43,276 bases of DNA from Haloferula sp. BvORR071. GTDB taxonomy: Bacteria; Verrucomicrobiota; Verrucomicrobiia; Verrucomicrobiales; Akkermansiaceae. The stretch is taken from positions 1 to 43,276 of the forward strand of contig NZ_BATP01000033.1 in the NCBI RefSeq assembly GCF_000739615.1, in the 5' to 3' direction. Position numbers and translations under genes: made by a program. Shown in pieces: positions 6,901 to 15,056 of the stretch; position 1 is the first letter of the stretch, and the number at the start of each line of letters is the position of its first letter. Below the pieces are notes generated by a model. It was not told where the DNA came from, did not search any database, and saw only the letters and a list, made by a program, of their open reading frames with translations.

Positions 6901-9732
6901 GAGTTCCGTAAGACGTGCCTCACCGAAGCTCCGCCGCTCAGGATTCTCCAAACGATCGGCGATGTGGGTGTAGAGCGGCTTGCGGTCCTCATGCACATCG
7001 TGGACCACGGCGGCGAGATGGCCGAGCCCGGCGGCATCCAGCCGCTGCTTCACCACATCCAGAGCGACACGCTTTTCGCAGACGACGGCGACCTTCCCGC
7101 CACGGGCGAGGGTATCCGCGACGAGATTGACGATCGTCTGGCTTTTGCCAGTGCCCGGCGGGCCATCGACCACCAGCAAGCGGTGGGCGCGGGAACTGCG
7201 CACTGCGGCCCGCTGGGAAGGATCGGAGTAGATGACCGGCTGATCCGGCTCCCCCGCGTGGGCAGGGATCGCAAAGGCCGGACGATGCGAGGCGGGCAGG
7301 ATGTCGCAAGCGGCATTCAGGGAAGATTCCAGGGAGCTGCTGGAAGCCGGATCGAGACGCGTGAGGAGTTCGTCGTAGTCCTGCAGCAGGTCGGAGGACG
7401 ATTGGGGGAAGAAGCCGATCACCGCATTCTCGGACAGCGCGATTCCCTCCGGCAGCAGCTCGGTCGCGGCCGGTGAGAGGTCTTCAAATTGGCCGACCGC
7501 GCCGGTGAGCGGGCGGGCATCCAAGCCCAGATTGCGCAGTGCGGCGAGCAGGGCTTCAGGAGACTCCGCGGCTTTCTGATCAAGCTCGGTGGCGAGTTCC
7601 TCCGTGAAGGGGAAGCCCTTCTTCGCGAACAGCAAACGCAGCAGAGCTTGGTTGGCGAGTGGTGTGTCATCGCTGGCCCGCTTGAGCTGATAGTGCCCGC
7701 CGCCGCGCGAATCGCCGTGCAGGGCGAAGGGATGAAGGATGAGAGGCGCGCGGACGAAGAAGGGGCCGACCTTTCCGATCAGGAAGGGATAGCCGAGATG
7801 CAGGTCGCGGGCACCGGTTTCCTCGACCCGGGCGCGTGCCTCGCGATCCAGCGCGCGCAGGCTGCTCGCGAGTTCCGCGGAGGTCTTTGATAGCCCGGCT
7901 TCGTCCCCGCCGAGGAGTGGCAGCGTGGTGGAGTCATAGAGCTGGGTGACGATCCGCTCGGAGCGACCGGCGATCACCGCGTCCAGCCGCGCGAGGTCGA
8001 AGTGCCGGCCTGCGCTGGCGCGGTACAGACGGATGGAAGGACTGCGGCCGTCACCGGAGACAAGCCGCTCGCGGAGATGTTTCAGCGCGGTGAGCAGGGA
8101 GTCCCGGTCCTTGGCATTGGCCAGACCGTCCGTGGGCTGGAGTTCGGCGGCCTTCTCGCGACGATGCCGCTCCGAATCGGTTAGGCGGAATAGCAGCGGC
8201 TGCTCCAGTCGGATCCTGCCATTCTCATCGGTAATCGGCCCGGCAGCGGGCTCCAGGTGATGGGGCGCGGCTGCCGTGACCAAGGTCTGGAGCAGCGCGG
8301 GCTGCCATACTTTCTCGCCGAGGATGCGGAGCAAACGGGAAAGGGCGACGCTACCACCGCCCCGCCGTGACAAGCCCGCGAACAAGCCTCCCAAGGCCGC
8401 TCGCGTTTCGCCAGTCCCCGGTGGCAAGGCGGGTAAGGGGCGCTCTACCGGACGCTGGGAGCGGTCCAGCCGCAAATCCTGTGCGACCGCGGCCAATAGA
8501 TAGTGGAAAAGATGCTCCTGTTGCAGGGAGCGGCCGACTGCGGCGAGGACCTCAAGCTCGCGGATGTGGATTTCCCGGTCGGCCAGCGTGATGTGGAGCA
8601 GGATGTTGAAGATCGCCAGGGCCACCGGCTCTCCGCCGGAAATGGCCAGCGGCAGCAGTTCATCGAAACGTGCCAGCGCGACGGCGGGATCGAGCAGGTC
8701 CTTCCAATGGGGGAGCAGGTTGGCGAAGGTTTCCTCCAATGCCTTGGCTTCGGATTCGTCGAGATCATCGTCCGATGTCGCGACGAGTACGGCGGCCGCG
8801 AGGGCAAACTCCTGCAGTTCGGGCGGCAGCGTGGCCTCCTCGGTTTTGTCGAAGAGCTTCTCTCCGGATGCGGTGAGGATGCCCGCTAGGATCGCATCCA
8901 CATCGGCGATGGAACGCGTCCCGGGACCTTGGCCGGTGATTGAGCGGAACAGGTCACTCTCTCCGAAAAGCGATAGGGCGTAGGCGCGCAGCAAGTGTTC
9001 CGGATGAGAGCCCAGCGCGGCGGTAGCAGACTTCGCGGCATCGTCGAAGATGGCGTGAGCTTGGGCCAGATAGGTCGGCACATCATGGCCCAGGCGTTCC
9101 GCGGGAAGTCCGGTCACAATCGCCATCAGCAAACGGATCGGACCTTCGATGCTGCCGGCGGCAATGGCACCGAAGCGGTCGGCGGTGAACTCCATGGCCA
9201 TCGAGACCCGCGAGCCGAGGACCCGCGCCTCCAAAGGCAGGCCGGTATCCCGCGCGATCGCCGCGGCATGCCGGATGGCGGCTAGCCGCGGTGTCCCGGC
9301 GAACGAATCGGTATGCGCGAGATGATGTCCGAACTCATGTCCCAACAGCGCGAGAAAGGAGCCCTCATCCAGCGATGAGATCAGCCTGCCTTGCAGACTG
9401 ACGAAGACGACGTCGGCACAGATGTGATTGGCGGCATTCTCATCCCCGGCAGCCTGATAGAGCTCGACCGGCTTGGTCAGGCCAAGCGCGGCAACCGCAC
9501 GGGCGGACCATGCGAAAATCTCGGGCGCCATGTTTTCGGAAAGCCGGAGATGCCCCGTCAGCAAGCCACGGCGGATCTGATCGGCATCCGGCAGCACGGG
9601 CACCGCGGCCCGGGGGAAGAAGCCGGTGCCAGCCAAGGCATCGGCGAAGGCAACCTCTCCCGAGAAACGGAGACGCTCCGGATCGGGAGCGGGTAGAGAT
9701 GTCTCTGGAGCCGGCGGAAAGGGTGCAGCCAT
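3931..9732 (-). CDS. M48-like peptidase / TerB-like / superfamily I helicase fusion with nuclease-like tail
   Basis: This is a 1933-residue protein with an unusual domain order. Residues about 80-250 form an M48-type zinc peptidase: HEFGH at 132-136 (two His ligands and the catalytic Glu) and EFTAD at 181-185 (third ligand Glu181). Residues about 305-405 look like a TerB domain, with two acidic helix-start motifs, TSDDDLDESE and LADREIHIRE. Residues about 580-800 resemble the N-terminal part of DUF4011-type helicases (GYPFLIGKVGPFFVRAPLIL). The helicase core has Walker A GPPGTGKSQ (857-865), a long insertion of helical repeats, Walker B FDLLIIDEAS (D1500, E1501), GDDKQMPP (1524-1531), ESVQGDEREL (about 1701) and NVAVSRAK (1750-1757). 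The last 100 residues match the shape of the Vsr/MTES_1575 nuclease domain that often ends such helicases, but the usual acidic catalytic positions look lost. All helicase and peptidase motifs are intact. A role in DNA processing, stress response or phage defence is inference. The gene is alone, downstream of recA. Confidence 0.9.
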   Translation of the reverse strand: MAAPFPPAPETSLPAPDPERLRFSGEVAFADALAGTGFFPRAAVPVLPDADQIRRGLLTGHLRLSENMAPEIFAWSARAVAALGLTKPVELYQAAGDENAANHICADVVFVSLQGRLISSLDEGSFLALLGHEFGHHLAHTDSFAGTPRLAAIRHAAAIARDTGLPLEARVLGSRVSMAMEFTADRFGAIAAGSIEGPIRLLMAIVTGLPAERLGHDVPTYLAQAHAIFDDAAKSATAALGSHPEHLLRAYALSLFGESDLFRSITGQGPGTRSIADVDAILAGILTASGEKLFDKTEEATLPPELQEFALAAAVLVATSDDDLDESEAKALEETFANLLPHWKDLLDPAVALARFDELLPLAISGGEPVALAIFNILLHITLADREIHIRELEVLAAVGRSLQQEHLFHYLLAAVAQDLRLDRSQRPVERPLPALPPGTGETRAALGGLFAGLSRRGGGSVALSRLLRILGEKVWQPALLQTLVTAAAPHHLEPAAGPITDENGRIRLEQPLLFRLTDSERHRREKAAELQPTDGLANAKDRDSLLTALKHLRERLVSGDGRSPSIRLYRASAGRHFDLARLDAVIAGRSERIVTQLYDSTTLPLLGGDEAGLSKTSAELASSLRALDREARARVEETGARDLHLGYPFLIGKVGPFFVRAPLILHPFALHGDSRGGGHYQLKRASDDTPLANQALLRLLFAKKGFPFTEELATELDQKAAESPEALLAALRNLGLDARPLTGAVGQFEDLSPAATELLPEGIALSENAVIGFFPQSSSDLLQDYDELLTRLDPASSSSLESSLNAACDILPASHRPAFAIPAHAGEPDQPVIYSDPSQRAAVRSSRAHRLLVVDGPPGTGKSQTIVNLVADTLARGGKVAVVCEKRVALDVVKQRLDAAGLGHLAAVVHDVHEDRKPLYTHIADRLENPERRSFGEARLTELRREARALETELAARSRLLASATASGLSVGGLHSFAAAKPDFPGCDSPSLASLPLDRLPALHRHLRELHPHSRHFAKSSPFHSEPPRASLATSTDDDLRSILAALRTTRETAEAYERAYAVQPLPAPALSAAREALQLAVQTPVADPLFPVLLGRRLDPPAHATLENSFAAVGKSLPLLLEEKSRVQFADSPELTAALATARQHVSSWLKFLKPAWRRARAIVLEALHRDWPDKAAAKLDPALLAAIERRLSAARGWTAAAQLFEALGMPSRLPADAATLATRHSEMLGLWETADRLSAARPSLESLGLWPLATGTDSPAGGWTAWSSRCQAALDLLAAQQAYFDAARIAALHFPVAGKLPPAGLAALEAAFHAEAVSLRLADQSFAQLTATLPNPLPLVASFADSFADAAPQQWCELADRAWAEAHLKAAEFTDPSLAMLDQAIPLGSPEAASSRLLELHQLIAAEESLRISAAGDRTGLMAVLPAEARVRRSPEQAARENLIKETRKQRRVTAMRTLVRQHAREILDVVPVWLMSPETTAILFPREPIFDLLIIDEASQCTVENGLPVLTRAQRAVVAGDDKQMPPSSFFKAGSSLEIDEMSEAEVAPDAFDSESLLVLARATGSGAPLRWHYRALFEELIAFSNHSMYGGSLLTIPATLSRSAPPAIRWVRVENGTWDKGSNAPEAKRVVDLLADLLARPKPPTVGIVTFNLSQRRTILDEIDARRSSDPAFSALWDAASTRESLDERPFVKNLESVQGDERELILFSLGYAPVPRKRKDGSDEIYVPARFGPLGQKGGERRLNVAVSRAKSEIIVVSSFEPSMLSVANTKHDGPRMFKAFVEFARHLGEGRRTQAEKILSLVNDLPKTGQNKASKSAGDTHLPLHHQLSLALEKEGLTVETLVGTSEFRLPVAVVSRGDHHRYALAILCEEGEKEADIYEDYVHVPNVLAHRGWRHLRITSRQWHRDPAGVIRRIRGMLESDPGSN

Positions 9733-9820
9733 AAGTCAGCGGGATGTGGCAGAATGATAAGGAAAAGTCCAGTATCTGGCAGAGCGCCCGGACCCTGCTG
9801 TCGCTAGTAGCGCGCGCTGC

Positions 9821-9853
9821 GAAAACGAAAAAGCGGCGGTCAATGACCGCCGC
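9821..9853 (-). terminator. Intrinsic terminator of recA
   Basis: The stem GCGGCGGT/ACCGCCGC (9833-9840 and 9846-9853) encloses a 5-nt loop. On the minus strand it is followed by TTTTTCGTTTTCG. It lies 46 nt beyond the recA stop codon and separates recA from the downstream helicase fusion gene, which must therefore have its own promoter in 9733-9832. Confidence 0.85.
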
Positions 9854-9898
9854 CCCATCGAACGCGAACTCGATGTGAAACCGTTTATTGTTCGCTCC

Positions 9899-10930
9899 TT
9901 ACTTCTTCTTCGCTGCGTCGAGCTTCTCGCGGACCTTGTCGGAGAGCTCGGTGTAGAGCGCCTCGTCCGCCTTGAGGGCGTCCTTGGCGGCGTCGCGGCC
10001 TTGGGCGAGCTGGCTGCCATTGTAGGCGAACCACGAGCCCCGCTTTTGGATCAGGTCCATCTCCAGCGCGAGGTCGAGCAGAGAGCCGACCGAGGAGATC
10101 CCCTCGTTATACATGATGTCGAACTCGCACTCCGTGAAGGGCGGCGCGACCTTGTTCTTCACTACCTTGATCTTGGTCCGGCTGCCTTGGACCGAGCCAT
10201 CGGTGGACTTGATCTGGCCAATGCGGCGGATATCCACACGGACCGAGGCGAAGAACTTCAGCGCCCGGCCACCAGGAGTGGTTTCCGGATTGCCGAACAT
10301 CACCCCGATCTTCTCGCGGATCTGGTTGGTGAAAATACAGACGGTGCGGGCCTTCGAGATGAAGCTGGTCAGCTTGCGCATCGCCGCGCTCATCAGGCGG
10401 GCTTGGGCGCCCACGGTGGAGTCGCCGATTTCGCCGTCGAGTTCCTGCTTGGTCACCAGCGCGGCCACCGAGTCGAGGACGATCACGTCGATCGCATTCG
10501 AGCGCACCAGCGCCTCGCAGATTTGCAGCGCTTCTTCACCGGAGGAGGGTTGGGAGACCAGCAGGTCGTCCAGATTCACGCCCAGCATCTTGGCATACTG
10601 CGGGTCGAGCGCGTGCTCCACGTCGATGAAGGCGGCTAGGCCACCCTTCTTCTGGGCTTGGGCGATTGCGGTGAGGGTCAGGGTCGTCTTACCGGAGGAT
10701 TCCGGGCCGAACACTTCGATGATACGGCCGCGGGGGAAACCACCCACGCCCAGCGCCCGGTCGATCAGCAGGTTGCCGGTCGGGATGACATCCACGTCGA
10801 CGCGGTTGCCATCGCCCATCCGCATGATGGCGGCTTCTCCGAACTCCTTCTGGATGCTGGAGATAGCCATGTCGAGGTTACGCTTGCGGGCGTCGGCGAG
10901 CTTGTCGGATGCGTCATCGGTTTTAGCCAT
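9899..10930 (-). CDS. recA: Recombinase RecA
   Basis: At 343 residues the length is normal for RecA. The protein forms ATP-dependent filaments on single-stranded DNA, drives strand exchange and stimulates LexA self-cleavage in the SOS response. Walker A is GPESSGKT (75-82). The neighbouring [18 protein letters not shown], the Walker B-type strand '[10 protein letters not shown]' and the DNA-binding loop region '[19 protein letters not shown]' are all present. The C-terminal tail is lysine-rich (EKLDAAKKK) rather than acidic as in E. coli. The ATG start follows CTGACTT and has no Shine-Dalgarno sequence. A LexA-type palindrome lies 64 nt upstream and an intrinsic terminator follows the gene, so it is a single-gene transcription unit. 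Confidence 0.98.
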   Translation of the reverse strand: MAKTDDASDKLADARKRNLDMAISSIQKEFGEAAIMRMGDGNRVDVDVIPTGNLLIDRALGVGGFPRGRIIEVFGPESSGKTTLTLTAIAQAQKKGGLAAFIDVEHALDPQYAKMLGVNLDDLLVSQPSSGEEALQICEALVRSNAIDVIVLDSVAALVTKQELDGEIGDSTVGAQARLMSAAMRKLTSFISKARTVCIFTNQIREKIGVMFGNPETTPGGRALKFFASVRVDIRRIGQIKSTDGSVQGSRTKIKVVKNKVAPPFTECEFDIMYNEGISSVGSLLDLALEMDLIQKRGSWFAYNGSQLAQGRDAAKDALKADEALYTELSDKVREKLDAAKKK

Positions 10931-10993
10931 AAGTCAGTCTGGTTGGGAATGCCGGGTTCTCTCAGGCCTGAACACCTACGTCAACGAAAAAGC

Positions 10994-11007
10994 TGTTCGC
11001 TCGAACA
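10994..11007. promoter_or_regulatory. Candidate LexA (SOS) box upstream of recA
   Basis: TGTTC GCTC GAACA is a perfect 5-bp inverted repeat with a 4-bp spacer. From memory, this is the TGTTC-N4-GAACA form described as the Verrucomicrobia LexA-binding motif. It sits 64 nt upstream of the recA start codon, in the only gap that can hold the recA promoter, because the upstream thioredoxin-fold gene ends in its own terminator. I found no second copy by eye upstream of other repair genes here. LexA control of recA is therefore well supported but inferred. Confidence 0.8.
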
Positions 11008-11041
11008 AAAATGAGACTTTTGGATGCTCCCGTGCGGGCAC

Positions 11042-11072
11042 AAAAAAGCCGCCCGGCTGGCTGCCGGGCGGC
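11042..11072 (-). terminator. Intrinsic terminator of the thioredoxin-fold gene
   Basis: A perfect 10-bp stem, GCCGCCCGGC/GCCGGGCGGC with loop TGGCT, is followed on the minus strand by six U residues. It lies 33 nt past the stop codon of the thioredoxin-fold gene and insulates recA from read-through. Confidence 0.92.
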
Positions 11073-11104
11073 TGGAATTCTTTGAATTTCAGAGCGATCA
11101 GCGA

Positions 11105-12139
11105 TTATTCGCCAGCCTTCTTTTCGGCCGGATCTTCCGCTTCCTCTTCTTCACCGCCTTCGGCACCACCACCGTTCTTGGCGGCCTCAAGCTGCTTCTT
11201 GAAGCCCGGGATGCGGGCGGCCAGATCGCTGTTCGGAGCGGCAGCCAGCGACTCGTCGATCGCCTTCAGCGCGTCGTCGAACTTGCCGGAGTTGGCGTGG
11301 ATGCTGGCCTTGGCGAGCAGGACCTTCTGCTTGTTCTCACCGGTGAAGGAACCGTCGGCCAAGGTCTTTTCCACGAACTTGATGGCGTCGCCCATGGCGG
11401 ACTCCATCGCCTTCTTCATGTCTTCCTCGGACTCGGCTTCCTGGCCCTTCTCGAAGAAGCCCTTCAGCTTGGCATCAAAGTCGGCGAACTTCTTGCCTTC
11501 TTCCATCTTCTTCACGTAGCCGGTTTCGTCCTTCGGATCGGCGGCTTTGATCTTCTCGACGGTGTCGCCGTAGAAGGTGGCGACCATCGCGCCTTCCAGT
11601 TCCATGGCATCGAGCGCGGCGATCAGCGCCTTCGACTTGGCCGGACCTTCTTGCTTGTCGGCTTCGGCGAAAGCCTTGTCACGGGCTTCGCGCTTGGCGC
11701 GCAGTTCATCGAGGTGCGCCACGTACTTCTCCGGGCCACCTTCCTGGTAGCCGGTCTGGGCGTAGGGCTTGCCGCCCGCGTCGCAGAGCATGATCGTCGG
11801 GAAGCCTTCGATCGCGAACTTGTTCTTCAGTTCCTCGTTCTGCTTCTTCGTCTCCTCGGAGAGCTTCGAGTCATCATTCGGGAAATCGACTTCCACCAGG
11901 ACGAACTTGTCCTTGGTGCCTGCCTTGAAGGGATCCTTGCTGAAGACCTCGTCGTTCAGCTTGATGCACCAGCCGCACCAGTCGGAACCGGTGAAATCCA
12001 TCAGCAGGTCCTTCTTTTCGGAGGCAGCCTGCTTCTTGGAGGCTTCAAAGTCGTGAGACCAGCCTTCGCCGCCGGCGAAAGCGGAACCAAGGCCGAGGGA
12101 GGCGGCAACGGCTGCCGCGAACAGATATTTGGTTTTCAT
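11105..12139 (-). CDS. Secreted thioredoxin-fold protein
   Basis: This is a 344-residue protein with a clear Sec signal peptide (MKTKYLFAAAVAASLGLGSAFA, cleavage near residue 22). An N-terminal thioredoxin-like domain of about 120 residues carries the redox motif DWCGWC (Cys55, Cys58) and the cis-proline strand 'FAIEGFPTIMLCD'. The Trp before CxxC and the long acidic insertion (VDFPNDDSKLSEETKKQ) match the Thioredoxin_7/DUF255-like group. The C-terminal half is Ala/Glu/Lys-rich and helical, resembling TPR-type repeats (KASIHANSGKFDDALKAIDE), and ends in an acidic EEEEAEDPAEKKAGE. It probably acts as a periplasmic disulfide reductase or oxidase. The chosen ATG starts the signal peptide; an ATG two codons upstream (12145) is equally possible, and the longer frame to 12307 would bury the signal peptide. 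Confidence 0.88.
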   Translation of the reverse strand: MKTKYLFAAAVAASLGLGSAFAGGEGWSHDFEASKKQAASEKKDLLMDFTGSDWCGWCIKLNDEVFSKDPFKAGTKDKFVLVEVDFPNDDSKLSEETKKQNEELKNKFAIEGFPTIMLCDAGGKPYAQTGYQEGGPEKYVAHLDELRAKREARDKAFAEADKQEGPAKSKALIAALDAMELEGAMVATFYGDTVEKIKAADPKDETGYVKKMEEGKKFADFDAKLKGFFEKGQEAESEEDMKKAMESAMGDAIKFVEKTLADGSFTGENKQKVLLAKASIHANSGKFDDALKAIDESLAAAPNSDLAARIPGFKKQLEAAKNGGGAEGGEEEEAEDPAEKKAGE

Positions 12140-12277
12140 GATCATAGGGGCGGGCGGCCCGGAGCCGCAAAGGGACGCCGCTTCAGCGTTCCCCGCTAGG
12201 AAATTTCTCGAAATTATTTCATCCAGCGATGAAGTACGGATTCGAGCAAATGGGGAGGCCAGCCCCCTGAAAAGCGA

Positions 12278-12301
12278 GCGGCCCCGAATCTTCGGGGCCG
12301 C
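12278..12301 (-). terminator. Hairpin after the small MGDK gene
   Basis: GCGGCCCCG (12278-12286) pairs perfectly with CGGGGCCGC (12293-12301), and the stem can extend by two A-T pairs. On the minus strand it lies 23 nt past the stop codon of the small gene and is followed by TCGCTTTTC, a weak U-rich tail. It is probably the terminator of that gene. Confidence 0.55.
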
Positions 12302-12324
12302 CTTCAAACCTGGGGAAATCCGCG

Positions 12325-12480
12325 TCAGGTCTTCGGTTCCTGCACTTCGTGCGGATGCTTCATTTCATGCATCTCGTGGAGCCGTTGTTGATGACGCTGT
12401 TGCCCTTCGGCTTTCTGTTTTCTCTGAACCTCCTGCTGGGCATGGAGCTTCTTCAGTGCTTTTGGATTCTTGTCTCCCAT
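12325..12480 (-). CDS. Small basic protein, MGDK family (paralogue 1)
   Basis: This 51-residue protein starts MGDKNPKALKKLHAQQEV, is very rich in Lys, Gln and His, and ends HEMKHPHEVQEPKT. Its first seven residues (MGDK-x-PK) and its composition match the small protein at 15418-15558, so the two appear to be divergent copies of one family. It has no predicted membrane segment or cysteine and is probably mostly disordered or a single charged helix; nucleic-acid or ribosome binding is only a guess. The start was chosen because the conserved MGDK begins there; the frame continues upstream to 12582 without similarity to the paralogue. A hairpin follows it. Confidence 0.7.
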   Translation of the reverse strand: MGDKNPKALKKLHAQQEVQRKQKAEGQQRHQQRLHEMHEMKHPHEVQEPKT

Positions 12481-12578
12481 GGTTGTGATGGGTTGTTCGC
12501 CCAAACCCTCCGCGTGAATCGCGAATCCGCCACATGGAATTTTCCAAGGGAATTGTAAGTCACTGGCGCAAAGTGACA

Positions 12579-15005
12579 TCACCAGGCCCTTTCCCCGCGT
12601 TCATCGTATGGCAGCCACAGCAACGCGACCGAATCCACCGTGACATTGGTCTTGGCTGGCTTGAGGGTCTCGGTCTCAAGCTGGAGCGCCGTCGGGTCGT
12701 AGGAACGCGAGAGCTCTTCGATATCTGCCTGCAGCTCCTTTTCGATCGTGGCGATGTCAGCTTGAACGCCCTCAACCTTGTCCTCGGCGACGTTCACGTC
12801 CTCGTGCTGCTTGTAGGCGGAGGTGCCCTTGGAGATCAGCGAACCGCCGCCGCCTTTGCGGCCGAGCAGGCCGCCCAGCAGACCGCCTAGAATGGAAGCA
12901 CCCGCCTGCACCAAGGCGCCTTGGGATTCGGCCTTCTGGCGGGCCAATCCGGCTTCAGCGGTCTGGAGCTTGCCTTGCAGGGTGCTGAGTTTCTTTTGTG
13001 CGGCGTCGCGGAGTTTCTCCACCGCGGCATCCCGTGCTTCGCGGGCCTGCTGGGTCAGGCGGGCGCGGAACTCGCCCTCGGACTCACCGAGCTGCGAGTA
13101 GGCTTTGAGCGAGGGGCAGGAGAAGAGATCAGCGCGCTGGTTGCGGTAGAGCCAGTCGGCGAAGTCCTTCTGCACCTGCTTGTAGTTCGCGGCGTTCATT
13201 GCGAAGCCCGGCAGGTTGTCGAAGCCCGCGCCTTCGGCAGGATCGGAGCCTAGATCCTCCGGCTTCAGCGGTGGGGGCAGGTCGTGGTCCCAGTCGATCG
13301 CCTCGGGCAAGATTGCGTTCACCTTCCGTACCTTGACGGCACCATCTGCTCCGGTCTTGGCGGAGCTGAAATGAACCGTGCCGACGCGCAGGAGGTGCGG
13401 TTTGTAGGTGACCTCGGAGGCATCGCCGGCGGGCGGCGCGAATTTCTCCACGATGCCGCTGCCGACCAAGGGGCGAGCGGAAGGCTTGGCGGCCGGTTCG
13501 GGAGCAGCTCCCGGCATCGCCATCGGATTCGCCGCTGCAGCGGCCGGGGTGGCGGCTGCGTCTTTTCCCCCGAAGGCCCCGCGCTTTGGGTCCATCAGGG
13601 CCTTGATGCTGGTCCGGGTGAGGGGACCGGTGAGGTAGCTCATCACCCAGCGCACGTGGAAGAGCACCGGGTGGTCCTCGTGGACGTTGTTCATCAGGAA
13701 GACGCGGTTGCCGAGGGCAGAAAGCAGCTTCTCCATCTCACCGCGGTCGAACTTTGCGTTCTGGGCCCCGGCGGCACCTTCCAAGCCGTCCAGCACGCGC
13801 ATCTTATCCCGCTCGGTCTGCAAGCGCCCGAGGAACCAGGTGCCGATGTTCGAGAGTGCCTTGTAATCGAGGTCTACCGGGTTCTGAGTCGCCAGCAGGC
13901 AGCCGAGACCGAAGGCGCGGGCCTGCTTGAGCAGCGTCATCATTGGCCGTTTGCTCGGCGGATTCTGCGAGGGCGGCAGGTAGCCGTAGATCTCGTCCAT
14001 GTAGAGCAGAGCCCGCAGCGAGGTGGTGCCGCTTTGCGCCCGCATCCAGCCGAGGGTTTGGTTGAGCAGCAGGCTGACGAAGAACATCCGCTCGGCATCG
14101 CCGAGGTGCGCGATCGAGAAGATCGAGATCCGCGGCTTGCCCTCTGGTGTGTGCAGCATCTTGGCGATGTCCAGCGGCGGGCCCTCCAGCCAGGTCGCGA
14201 AACCCGGCGAAGCGAGCAAGTTGTTGAACTTGAGCGCCAGCGCCTGGCGGTCCTTCTGCGGGAGGAAGCTATCGAGATCGATCACGCCGACCTTGTCGAA
14301 GGACGGCTTCTGGATGTGCCGGATCAGGGTTTCCAGCGTGATGCCGCGCTCCGCCTGCCACTCCTTCTGGAAGATCGTGGAAAGCAGGATCGCCTGCGGG
14401 CTTTGGATCGGATCGGCATCCACGCCCACCAGCGAGAGCAGGGAGGACACCGTGCTTTCGACCCGCTCGCCGAGCAGCTCGGCGTCGTCCATGATCTCGA
14501 AGGAAGGCGCGTCCAGCGAACTGAGGATAGAGACCGGGATGCCAGCCTTCGAGCCAGGGGTGAAAATGTTGATGTCGACCTTGTCGCAGAACTGGGCGAT
14601 GCGCTCGGGCCCTTGGCCCCACTCGGCGAGGCCCTTTTTCCACATCTCCGCCGTGCTGGCGGCGAAGTCATCCGGCGAGACGCCCTTCTTGGCCGCGTCG
14701 TCCTCATTGATCCACGGGCGGAAGTCAGCGGCGCTGAGATTCGGGAAGCTGAGCAGCAGGTTCGAGATGTCGCCCTTGGGATCGATGATGATCGCAGGGA
14801 TGTTGTCCATCGCCGCCTCCTCCAGCAGGGCGAGGCAGAGGCCGGTCTTGCCGGAGCCTGTCATCCCCAGCACCACGCCGTGGGTGACGAGGTCCTTCGA
14901 ATCGTAGAGCACCAGCCCGCCGTCAGCGGCCTTGGTGTCCAGATCGTATTCGCGGCCGATGTAGAAGGTGCCGAGCTTTTCGTAGTCCGAGACTGCCGGG
15001 GTCAT
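12579..15005 (-). CDS. HerA/VirB4-like P-loop ATPase with coiled-coil C-terminus
   Basis: This 808-residue cytoplasmic ATPase belongs to the HerA/FtsK-type helicase-translocase group (DUF853-like). Walker A is GMTGSGKT (47-54), the following strand ends in IIIDPKGD (72-79), Walker B is ALLYMDEIYGYLPP (D337, E338), and a sensor-like strand LLATQNPVDLD lies at 370-380. These match ATPases that move or grip DNA or peptides. A proline/alanine linker (about 480-520) leads to a C-terminal part with a long coiled coil (QQAREARDAAVEKLRDAAQ onward). A Gly-rich hydrophobic segment, ASILGGLLGGLLGRKGGGG, interrupts the coil and could contact a membrane. The substrate is unknown. It lies 51 nt downstream of the small lipoprotein gene and is probably co-transcribed with it. 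Confidence 0.88.
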   Translation of the reverse strand: MTPAVSDYEKLGTFYIGREYDLDTKAADGGLVLYDSKDLVTHGVVLGMTGSGKTGLCLALLEEAAMDNIPAIIIDPKGDISNLLLSFPNLSAADFRPWINEDDAAKKGVSPDDFAASTAEMWKKGLAEWGQGPERIAQFCDKVDINIFTPGSKAGIPVSILSSLDAPSFEIMDDAELLGERVESTVSSLLSLVGVDADPIQSPQAILLSTIFQKEWQAERGITLETLIRHIQKPSFDKVGVIDLDSFLPQKDRQALALKFNNLLASPGFATWLEGPPLDIAKMLHTPEGKPRISIFSIAHLGDAERMFFVSLLLNQTLGWMRAQSGTTSLRALLYMDEIYGYLPPSQNPPSKRPMMTLLKQARAFGLGCLLATQNPVDLDYKALSNIGTWFLGRLQTERDKMRVLDGLEGAAGAQNAKFDRGEMEKLLSALGNRVFLMNNVHEDHPVLFHVRWVMSYLTGPLTRTSIKALMDPKRGAFGGKDAAATPAAAAANPMAMPGAAPEPAAKPSARPLVGSGIVEKFAPPAGDASEVTYKPHLLRVGTVHFSSAKTGADGAVKVRKVNAILPEAIDWDHDLPPPLKPEDLGSDPAEGAGFDNLPGFAMNAANYKQVQKDFADWLYRNQRADLFSCPSLKAYSQLGESEGEFRARLTQQAREARDAAVEKLRDAAQKKLSTLQGKLQTAEAGLARQKAESQGALVQAGASILGGLLGGLLGRKGGGGSLISKGTSAYKQHEDVNVAEDKVEGVQADIATIEKELQADIEELSRSYDPTALQLETETLKPAKTNVTVDSVALLWLPYDERGERAW

Positions 15006-15056
15006 GAGTCCGACAATCTAACCGGAAACCCGCTTCTGGCGAGCGGGAAGCGTGCC

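Noticed and set aside
12559..12577. Hairpin GTCACT/AGTGAC just past the HerA-like ATPase gene
   Set aside because: Only a 6-bp stem and no U-run; too weak to call a terminator.
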